Source: Candidatus Calditenuaceae archaeon JGI OTU-1 (GTDB lineage: Archaea; Thermoproteota; Nitrososphaeria_A; Caldarchaeales; Calditenuaceae). Taken from it: a stretch of DNA of 10,601 nucleotides. The notes below the pieces were generated by a model that worked only from the letters and a program-made list of their open reading frames with translations, was not told the origin of the DNA and searched no databases. Every line of letters begins with the position of its first letter. The first letter of the stretch is position 1. The translations under genes were made by a program, and so were the position numbers. Shown piece after piece: positions 1 to 5,477 of this stretch. The DNA lies in the NCBI GenBank assembly GCA_000494145.1, contig AWOE01000052.1, positions 1 through 10,601 on the forward strand, written 5' to 3'.

Positions 1-87
1 TGTAGTCGTTGTAGGAGGCGTACCCCGGGTTATCTTTACCTCTACCGAGCCATTATCAATGGAGATCTCGGTTATATCATTGAATTC
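1..87 (-). CDS. Fragment of an unknown Thr-rich protein (partial at both ends)
   Basis: This stretch is visibly less GC-rich than the rest of the window. On the minus strand it reads without stops as 29 codons: a short acidic, beta-like segment (DITEISIDNGSVEVKITRG) followed by PPTTTT at the window edge. A Pro/Thr run after a beta segment is typical of linkers in archaeal secreted or S-layer-type proteins, but the piece is too short to assign. The plus strand is also open here, yet it lacks the Walker A motif expected just upstream of the neighbouring ATPase. I therefore read this as a piece of a different gene brought next to the ATPase. The right boundary is uncertain by a few codons, because the minus frame stays open past base 87. 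Confidence 0.3.
82..87. other. EcoRI hexamer at an apparent sequence junction
   Basis: GAATTC occurs exactly where similarity to an ABC ATPase stops: the in-frame codons from base 88 (FIRIASSLLKPTRG) are the usual continuation of a Walker A motif, but the P-loop is absent upstream. I noticed no other GAATTC in this GC-rich window, though I did not search exhaustively. A restriction site at a join is what a chimeric clone ligation would leave; chance or a genuine recombination point are alternatives. Confidence 0.4.
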
Positions 88-864
88 TTCATCAGGATCG
101 CCTCCAGCCTCCTCAAGCCGACCAGGGGGACCGTGAGGGTTCTGGGAATGGAAGTGACCAGGGAGGCGGGGAGGGTGAGGGAGCGGGTAGCGCTGGTGCC
201 GCAGGAGGGGAGGCCCTCAAACCTCAACACGCCCTGGTCCCACGTCTACTACTACCTGATAGCTAGGGGGCTTCCGAGGTCGGAGGCGAGGCTCAGGGCG
301 AGGAGGTACCTCCAGGACCTCGAGCTCTGGGAGGTCAAGGACGTGATCTGCGGCAACCTCTCGGGAGGGATGAGGCAGAGGGTGCTCGTGGCCATGGCGC
401 TGGCGACCGAGGCCGACGTCCTCTTCCTCGACGAGCCGACGATAGGCCTCGACCCCATCAGCAAGCAGACCGTCTGGGAGCGGATAAGGGCCAGCGCGAA
501 GGACGGGAGGACCGTCGTGGTGACCACCCACAACATGGAGGAGGCCGAGACGATCTCGGACAGGGTGGCCGTCATCAACGCCGGCCGAATAGTCACAAAG
601 GGGACGCCGGAGGAGGTGAGATCGGTCATCGGCTACGGTCACAGGGTGGACCTGAAGGGAGAGGGGATAGTCCCGGAGGAGCTGAGCGCGTACGGGTTCG
701 TCAGGCGGATCGGCGACCGTTACAGGGTTTACCTCTCCGATTCGGCCGCGAAGGAGCTGCTGGACCTGGCCATCGCAAGGGGCTGGACCGCATCGCTCTC
801 CAAGACCACGCTCGAGGACGCCTTCGTCATCCTCGTCGGAGAGGTGGAGGAGCATGCGGGTTAG
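88..864 (+). CDS. ABC transporter ATP-binding protein, 5'-truncated (no Walker A)
   Basis: ATPase subunit of an ABC-2 type exporter; it would sit on the cytoplasmic face and drive the permease encoded next. Numbered from a GTG at 133, visible motifs are the Q-loop (LVPQE, Q24), the signature NLSGGM (75-80), Walker B VLFLDEP (96-102), the D-loop IGLD (104-107) and the switch His (TTHN, H133). These are followed by the HNMEEAE and GRIVTKGTPEEV segments common to this family and a roughly 90-residue C-terminal extension. The segment from base 88 (FIRIASSLLKPTRG) normally follows GxxGxGKTT directly, so about 35-40 N-terminal residues, including the nucleotide-binding P-loop, are missing. The frame is open to base 1, but that sequence does not encode a P-loop. 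As it stands the product could not bind ATP normally. A GTG start at 133 is possible but biologically unlikely. The stop overlaps the next gene by 11 bp. Confidence 0.85.
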   Translation, partial: FIRIASSLLKPTRGTVRVLGMEVTREAGRVRERVALVPQEGRPSNLNTPWSHVYYYLIARGLPRSEARLRARRYLQDLELWEVKDVICGNLSGGMRQRVLVAMALATEADVLFLDEPTIGLDPISKQTVWERIRASAKDGRTVVVTTHNMEEAETISDRVAVINAGRIVTKGTPEEVRSVIGYGHRVDLKGEGIVPEELSAYGFVRRIGDRYRVYLSDSAAKELLDLAIARGWTASLSKTTLEDAFVILVGEVEEHAG

Positions 865-1615
865 GGAGGCCCTCGAGGGGTTCGTGAAATCGCTCTACGC
901 CTCGACGATGCTCTTCGGCGTCATACCGTTCAAGCTCAACCCGTTCTGGGCCCTCTCCCCGGCCCTCGCACCGTTCGCCTTCCTCCTCTTCCTCTCGATC
1001 TACCGCGTCCAGCAGGTCGTGCCCTTCGCCCTGATAGGAGGGCTGATCTCGATAGTGGTCGCCAACTCGATTTCCATGGAGAGCGATGCGGCCTTCAACC
1101 GGATCGTGCTGAAGCTCGACTCGATGTTCGCGCTGACCAAGGGAGGGCTGATACCCTATGCGATCGGTCTGGCCCTGGGCAACCTGATCAACGCCCTTCC
1201 TGGCGCCGCGATCTTCTCGGTGCTCCTCTGGACGATGGCAGGGGTCACCTCGGCCTCTGCGTGGGTTATGATGCTAGGGGCACTCTTCACGATCTGGGCG
1301 ATCATCTCGCTCCTCGGCTACCTGATCAGCACCTACGCGAGGGACATCAGGGACCTCTGGGTCTACTCGCCGCTGATGACCGCGCTCCTCGGTTTCCTCC
1401 CGCCGGTCTACTACCCCCTCGAGCTCCTGCCGGATCCTGTGCTTCGGGCCGTGACGTTCATCGCGCCGACCACGTCGGTCGCACGGCTGATGCATGCCGC
1501 CGCAGGGCTGGTCAGCTTGGGACCCGGTGAGGCGGTGGTCCTCTGGACCCTGCCTCTGATCCACGGGCTGATCTTCTCCGTCCTCCTCGTCAGGAGGGTT
1601 GCGAGGCCAGTCTGA
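854..1615 (+). CDS. ABC-2 type transporter permease
   Basis: Membrane subunit (253 aa) that pairs with the upstream ATPase. It is very hydrophobic, with about six to seven predicted membrane segments, roughly at residues 32-50, 55-73, 97-115, 117-131, 137-160, 170-187 and 224-246. A family-like segment is visible near the C-terminus: PPVYYPLELLPDPV followed by IAPTTSVARLMHAA (183-217), corresponding to the re-entrant or loop region before the last helix in ABC-2 permeases. The protein is short and its first cytoplasmic helix is basic and amphipathic, as in the family. The ATG at 854 lies inside the end of the ATPase gene, and a GGAGGAG ribosome-binding site (846-852) sits just ahead of it, so the two are translationally coupled. 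The substrate cannot be told from sequence; drugs, lipids, polysaccharides and peptides are all handled by this class. Confidence 0.85.
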   Translation: MRVREALEGFVKSLYASTMLFGVIPFKLNPFWALSPALAPFAFLLFLSIYRVQQVVPFALIGGLISIVVANSISMESDAAFNRIVLKLDSMFALTKGGLIPYAIGLALGNLINALPGAAIFSVLLWTMAGVTSASAWVMMLGALFTIWAIISLLGYLISTYARDIRDLWVYSPLMTALLGFLPPVYYPLELLPDPVLRAVTFIAPTTSVARLMHAAAGLVSLGPGEAVVLWTLPLIHGLIFSVLLVRRVARPV

Positions 1616-1646
1616 CCGGCCCCGACGGGTACGGAGGCGGCGTTAG

Positions 1647-1653
1647 GAATATC
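1647..1653 (+). promoter_or_regulatory. Possible TATA-like element for tldE
   Basis: GAATAT within the 62-bp gap is centred about 28 bp before the GTG at 1678, the spacing expected for a leaderless archaeal transcript. It is the only AT-rich patch in the gap, and similar boxes precede the malate dehydrogenase and padR genes. The match to the box A consensus is poor. Confidence 0.25.
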
Positions 1654-1677
1654 ACCGGCCTGCACCGATCAGGCGAT

Positions 1678-3012
1678 GTGGGCCTGACGTTCAAGAAGGC
1701 CAAGTCGATTGTAGAGAGGCTCAAGGGCTCGGGCGCCACCGACGTCGCGGTCGAGTCGTTCACGACGGTCACACAGATGATCAGGTTCGCCAACAGCGAG
1801 ATCACGGCATCGAAGCGGTTCGACGAGAGCAGCCTCAAGCTCTACGTGGCCTTCGGTCCCCAGAGGGCGGTGCTCACGACCACCGACCTGACAGCGGCAG
1901 GGCTGAGGAGGTTCGTGCAGGAGGCGGTAAGGACAGCGAGGAGCACGCCACCGAGCGACCTCTACGCTCCACTCCCAGCAGGCCCGTTCAACTACGACAG
2001 GCAGCTGCTCGACCAGAGGATCCGCGGGATCACGGAGGAGAGGCTTGTGGGGTTCGTCGAGGAGGCGGTCAACGAGGCTCTCAACGCGGGGGCCAGCCGT
2101 GCCGCAGGAACCCTCGTTCACAGGAGGGTCCTCAGGAGGCTCGTCACGAGCGGTGGGGTGGAGGCTGAAGCGGTGAAGGACACGCTGGAGATCTCGGTCA
2201 GGGCGTTCCTCGACGGCGAGTCGAGCGGCCAGTTCGCGATCGGGACCGGAAAGCTCGGCGACTTCAACCCCGGAAAGGTCGGGAGGGAGGCGGGAGAGAT
2301 AGCTAAGATGGCGAGGGACCCCGGCGAGGTCGGCGAGGGGAGGTACGACGCGATAATCGGGCCGATGACGGCCGCCAACGTGATCGAGGAGGTCGGGGGA
2401 ATGGCGTCGGCTTTCTACGTCGACAGCCAGTTCTCGTTCCTCACCGGGAAGCTCGGCGAGAAGGTGACATCGGATCTCTTCACGCTCCTCGACGACCCCA
2501 CGCTTCCGGGAAGCTACGGTTCCGAGCCCTTCGACGAGGAAGGCGTTCCGACGACGAGGAAGCCCATAATCGAGTCCGGCGTCCTCAGGGGATATCTCCA
2601 CAACTCGGCGACGGCCAGGAAGTTCAACACGGAGTCGACCGGAAATGCCGGGATCATCGTCCCTTTACCCTTCCAGCTGGTCGTCGAGGGAGGGAGCACG
2701 CCGTTCTCGAAGCTCCTCTCCAAGGTCGACAACGGCATCTTCGTGACCAACGACTGGTACCTGAGATACAGGGACGTCAGGAGGGGCGAGTTCTCGACGA
2801 TACCGCGGGACGGGCTTTTCCTTGTACGCCACGGCTCGATCGAGAGGGCGCTGAAGGGCCTCAGGATCTCCGACAACATGCTCAGGATCCTCTCGAGCAT
2901 CGAGGACATGTCGGCCGAGAGGTATCCGATAGTTTGGTGGGAGGTGGAGACGCCCGTGATGGCGCCTTATCTGCTGGTGAGGGAGGTCAACTTCACCAGG
3001 CCGACCGCCTGA
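1678..3012 (+). CDS. TldE/PmbA-like protein, metal-less partner of TldD protease
   Basis: 444-residue member of the TldD/PmbA (peptidase U62, modulator of DNA gyrase) family. In known systems TldD and TldE form a heterodimeric protease that trims modified peptides; TldD carries an HExxxH zinc motif and TldE does not. No HExxxH is present here, and the corresponding region reads GPMTAANVIEEVGGMASAF (228-246), so this is the TldE/PmbA side. Other family-like parts are the N-terminal FANSEI (37-42), the central strand and Gly-rich region, LHNSATARKFNTESTGNAG (307-325), and the C-terminal NDWYLRYRDVRRGEFSTIPRDG (358-379). The protein contains no cysteine. The start is GTG, with only a weak AGG ahead of it; an overlapping ATG at 1676 is out of frame and stops after two codons. 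No tldD lies beside it in this window, although the pair is often adjacent in archaea. A 62-bp gap separates it from the permease, so it is probably a separate transcription unit. Confidence 0.88.
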   Translation: MGLTFKKAKSIVERLKGSGATDVAVESFTTVTQMIRFANSEITASKRFDESSLKLYVAFGPQRAVLTTTDLTAAGLRRFVQEAVRTARSTPPSDLYAPLPAGPFNYDRQLLDQRIRGITEERLVGFVEEAVNEALNAGASRAAGTLVHRRVLRRLVTSGGVEAEAVKDTLEISVRAFLDGESSGQFAIGTGKLGDFNPGKVGREAGEIAKMARDPGEVGEGRYDAIIGPMTAANVIEEVGGMASAFYVDSQFSFLTGKLGEKVTSDLFTLLDDPTLPGSYGSEPFDEEGVPTTRKPIIESGVLRGYLHNSATARKFNTESTGNAGIIVPLPFQLVVEGGSTPFSKLLSKVDNGIFVTNDWYLRYRDVRRGEFSTIPRDGLFLVRHGSIERALKGLRISDNMLRILSSIEDMSAERYPIVWWEVETPVMAPYLLVREVNFTRPTA

Positions 3013-3074
3013 TGCGGGCCTCCGAGGTCTGGCCCCTCAACCTTCGACGCTGGGAGCGGAACGGCAACACTCGG

Positions 3075-3086
3075 TTTTTCTTTTAC
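3075..3086 (+). promoter_or_regulatory. T-rich tract: TATA-like box for malate dehydrogenase and possible terminator of tldE
   Basis: TTTTTCTTTTA lies in the 96-bp gap after tldE. Its right half (CTTTTA, 3080-3085) is centred about 26 bp before the malate dehydrogenase ATG, right for an archaeal promoter driving a leaderless message. The same T-run is what archaeal intrinsic termination uses, so it could also end the tldE transcript. Only the sequence and spacing are seen; both roles are inferred. Confidence 0.45.
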
Positions 3087-3108
3087 CGCAAACCTTTCAA
3101 GACGTGGC

Positions 3109-4053
3109 ATGAGGCCCAAGATATCCGTCATAGGATCGGGAAGGGTTGGGACGTCGGCCGCTCTGCACATCGGGTTAAGGGAGCTGGGCGATGTGGTTCT
3201 GGTGGACATCGTTCAGGGCCTTCCCCAGGGCGAGGCCCTTGACCTGAACCACATGGCCGCGATCCTCGGGCTCGACGTGGAATACACGGGCACCAACGAC
3301 TACAGGGACATAGAGGGCTCGGAGGTGGTCGTGGTGACGGCGGGCTTCATCAGGAAGGCCGACATGACGCGGATGGACCTCCTCACCAAGAACTCCGCGA
3401 TCATCAGGGACGTCTCGCTCAAAATAAAGGAGCACGCCCCCAAGTCTAAGGTGATAGTCGTCACGAACCCTCTGGACGTGATGACCTACGTGGCCCTCAA
3501 GACGACCGGCTTCGAGCGAGAGAGGGTCATGGGCTTCAGCGGCCTCCTCGACATCGGCAGGTACAAGACGCTGATCGCGAAGGAGCTGGGCGTCTCGTGG
3601 AACTCGATCGAGGCTCCGATACTAGGGGAGCACGGCGACTCGATGGTTCTGCTGCCGAGGCACACCTCCGTCGGCGGAAGGCCCCTGACCTCGCTGCTCA
3701 CCGGCGACAGGATCGAGGCGATCCTGAAGGAGACGAGGGAGATGGGTGCGAAGATAATCTCGCTGAAGGGGTGGTCTGCGCACCACGCTCCTGGTGCTGG
3801 AGCAGCGCTGATGGTCGACGCGATCGTAAGGGACAGGAACGCGGTGATCCCCGTCTCCTTCTACCACATGGGCGAGTACGGCTTCGAGGGCGTCTGCTCG
3901 GTCGTGCCTGCCGTGATCGGGAGGACCGGGGTGAAGAAGGTGATAGAGCTCGAGTTGAACCCTGAGGAGAGGGAGGCGCTGATCAGGAGCGTCGAGAAGG
4001 TCCGTCAAGCTCAGCAGGAGGTTGACCGTCTGCTGGCCTCCGGAGCTTCCTGA
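3109..4053 (+). CDS. mdh: NAD-dependent malate dehydrogenase (LDH-like fold)
   Basis: Catalyses interconversion of malate and oxaloacetate in the cytoplasm (central carbon metabolism); 314 residues, normal length for the LDH-like MDH family. The Rossmann motif is GSGRVG (9-14), with an acidic residue (D33) at the end of the second strand favouring NAD over NADP. The substrate loop reads GFIRKADMTRMDLL: R82 occupies the position that is Gln in lactate dehydrogenases and Arg in malate dehydrogenases, and R88 is the mobile-loop arginine. TNPLD (119-123), the D148/R151 pair in LLDIGRYK, and the catalytic His in GEHGD (H175) are all present. The ATG lies 26 bp after a TATA-like box, implying a leaderless message. 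The last 71 bp overlap the convergent gene on the other strand. I see no missing key residue. A lactate dehydrogenase is unlikely because of R82. Confidence 0.93.
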   Translation: MRPKISVIGSGRVGTSAALHIGLRELGDVVLVDIVQGLPQGEALDLNHMAAILGLDVEYTGTNDYRDIEGSEVVVVTAGFIRKADMTRMDLLTKNSAIIRDVSLKIKEHAPKSKVIVVTNPLDVMTYVALKTTGFERERVMGFSGLLDIGRYKTLIAKELGVSWNSIEAPILGEHGDSMVLLPRHTSVGGRPLTSLLTGDRIEAILKETREMGAKIISLKGWSAHHAPGAGAALMVDAIVRDRNAVIPVSFYHMGEYGFEGVCSVVPAVIGRTGVKKVIELELNPEEREALIRSVEKVRQAQQEVDRLLASGAS

Positions 4054-5404
4054 CCATCAGCGCGTCGCCGATCACTCCCAGCTCCACCTGGTCGCCGACG
4101 TCGACTCCGAGCAGCTCGGCCACCTTTTTCGGTATCGTGATCCTCCTGCCCGAGATGACCTTCTGGACCATGCCGCCGTTGCCGTTCTCCTGAGACTGGA
4201 GCTCGGACTGGGCTGGAGCGCTGCTCACCTCGGACGAAGGCGGCTCCCCTGATCCTCCCTCAGGCACGTGGACTGAAGGGGTTGCCGGTGACGGAGACCT
4301 CCTCGCCCTCTTCCTCTCGAACAGGTAAAGGGCTCCGAGGCCGCCGAGCCCTAGGGCCTGGGCTATGACGATGTTGCTGAAGACGTTCCTCTCCCTCAGG
4401 GCGTTGTCGAGCATCGCCATCACCGCGTCCATCTGCCTCCCCTTCTCCTCGAGGGCACCGGAGAGCGACCCGATCTGCCTCACCGCCTCCTGATGCGCCG
4501 AGTCGAGCTGCTCGTACCTACTCTTGAGGTCCTCGTGGAGAGCCGTAAGGCTGGCGTGCTGCTTCTGGAGCGCGGCGTATTCGGCCCTCAGCCTCTCGAG
4601 CTCCTCCTGCAGGGCACTGTAGGCCTTCCTGAGCTCGGATTCGGAGGCCCTTAGGGATTCCAGTTGTCTCGTCAGGCCCTCGTAATCCCTCTGGAGCCTC
4701 TCGTGACTCTGCTGGAGCTCCTGATACCTCGACAGGAGGTTCGCGTAATCGGACTGAAGGCTAGCGTACCTCTCCCTCAGTGCGTCGTATCTCGCTCCCA
4801 GCGCAGAGATCTCCGACATCAGCTCCGAGATCCTCGTCCTGAGCATCTCCGCCTCCCTCCTCAGGTCCTCAACGACAGACCTGAGCCTCGAGATCTCGCT
4901 CTGGGCAGCCGAGTAGAGCGCGGCCAACTCGTTGTAGGTGGTATCCCTCGCGTAACCCATCAGGAAGGAGCTATCGAGCGTCAGCCTGCTCGCGCCGATG
5001 TGGTACTCGATCGAGGTCCTGAGCACGATCAGCCCGGTGGGGTGGGATGTGGTGACGCAAGCGCCCACGATGCTGTTGGCGACCGGACCCGGTCCACCGC
5101 TCCAGTCGTCCACCACCTTACCTGAGAAGAGAACGTAAACGGATGGCCCGGACCTCAGCTCGATCACCAGCGTCACGTTGAGGTCGTTCATCGTTGTGAG
5201 CGCATTCACTTCGACCCTGACGTTGAAACACGTGCCCCTCTTCACCTCGCTGGGGTAGTTGAGGGTGACGGCGAGTTTGCCATCGTCGATCAGCGAGTTG
5301 AACGTGATCGCGCTCCCGGAGGGCAACAGGAGCGACCCTAACAGCAGGGCCAGCGCCAATGACAGGGGGAAGGCCGATCTCTCCAAACCGGTCACCTCAC
5401 GCAT
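3983..5404 (-). CDS. Membrane-anchored coiled-coil protein with cytoplasmic AbrB-type DNA-binding domain
   Basis: 473 residues from the ATG at 5404; a frame extension to 5503 lacks a sensible N-terminus. Order of parts: signal peptide (hydrophobic run about 11-30, ending PSGSA); extracytoplasmic beta-rich domain (about 33-150) with two cysteines (C59, C116) that could form a disulfide; continuous coiled coil (about 157-335); one membrane helix (about 341-362); basic ERKRARR (363-369), which by the positive-inside rule puts the C-terminus in the cytoplasm; a Pro/Ser/Gly-rich linker (370-410); and a SpoVT/AbrB swapped-hairpin domain (411-456). The AbrB domain is recognisable by VISGRRITIPKKVAELLGV and GDQVELGV. 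AbrB domains dimerise to bind DNA, and a parallel coiled coil would supply the dimer. The inference is a one-piece regulator that senses outside and binds DNA inside; an envelope structural protein using AbrB only for dimerisation is the alternative. A TTG start at 5386, with a strong ribosome-binding site and fitting the promoter, is a serious alternative and keeps the signal peptide. The stop lies inside the convergent malate dehydrogenase gene. Confidence 0.82.
   Translation of the reverse strand: MREVTGLERSAFPLSLALALLLGSLLLPSGSAITFNSLIDDGKLAVTLNYPSEVKRGTCFNVRVEVNALTTMNDLNVTLVIELRSGPSVYVLFSGKVVDDWSGGPGPVANSIVGACVTTSHPTGLIVLRTSIEYHIGASRLTLDSSFLMGYARDTTYNELAALYSAAQSEISRLRSVVEDLRREAEMLRTRISELMSEISALGARYDALRERYASLQSDYANLLSRYQELQQSHERLQRDYEGLTRQLESLRASESELRKAYSALQEELERLRAEYAALQKQHASLTALHEDLKSRYEQLDSAHQEAVRQIGSLSGALEEKGRQMDAVMAMLDNALRERNVFSNIVIAQALGLGGLGALYLFERKRARRSPSPATPSVHVPEGGSGEPPSSEVSSAPAQSELQSQENGNGGMVQKVISGRRITIPKKVAELLGVDVGDQVELGVIGDALMVRKLRRPADGQPPAELDGPSRRS
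5392..5398 (-). promoter_or_regulatory. Shine-Dalgarno site pointing to a TTG start at 5386
   Basis: On the minus strand GAGGTGA, a near-complete match to the archaeal 16S anti-SD complement, is followed after 5 nt by TTG (5386-5384). The upstream ATG at 5404 has no comparable site. With the TATA-like box centred at about 5424, transcription should begin near 5397, after that ATG, which favours TTG. A GTG at 5395 could also act as a leaderless start. Confidence 0.45.
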
Positions 5405-5420
5405 CGAACAGCTGCGGGAT

Positions 5421-5427
5421 GTATATG
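5421..5427 (-). promoter_or_regulatory. TATA-like box of the AbrB/coiled-coil gene
   Basis: On the minus strand this reads CATATAC, the only AT-rich core in the 73-bp gap after the HhH gene. The usual spacing of about 26-27 bp predicts a start of transcription near 5397. It suggests the gene is not simply cotranscribed with the upstream HhH gene. Confidence 0.4.
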
Positions 5428-5435
5428 GGATTTGG

Positions 5436-5448
5436 CCCGCGTAGCGGG
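5436..5448. repeat. Perfect inverted repeat CCCGC-GTA-GCGGG
   Basis: Two 5-bp arms around a 3-bp spacer, lying about 10 bp upstream of the TATA-like box of the AbrB/coiled-coil gene. CGTAGCG from its middle (5440-5446) recurs at 5471-5477, 31 bp away (about three helical turns). It could be an operator for a dimeric regulator, possibly autoregulation by the AbrB domain, or a hairpin ending the HhH gene's transcript. Short GC-rich repeats arise easily by chance in DNA of this composition. Confidence 0.3.
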
Positions 5449-5477
5449 AGACGCACCGATACGCGGAGAACGTAGCG

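Noticed and set aside
133..864. Intact ABC ATPase starting at GTG 133
   Set aside because: That start would leave out the P-loop, and in-frame homology extends upstream to about base 88, so the gene is truncated.
1669..2601. Long minus-strand open frame opposite tldE
   Set aside because: Its Arg/Pro/Glu-rich, low-complexity product is typical of antisense frames in GC-rich DNA, and the plus-strand TldE is clearly the real gene.
3013..3108. Possible small RNA or tRNA in the tldE-malate dehydrogenase gap
   Set aside because: No cloverleaf, C/D box pair or stable long hairpin was seen; the gap is explained by a T-tract/TATA-like element.
3983..4200. AbrB domain as the antitoxin of a toxin-antitoxin pair
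   Set aside because: It is fused in frame to a large membrane protein, and no small toxin gene lies beside it.
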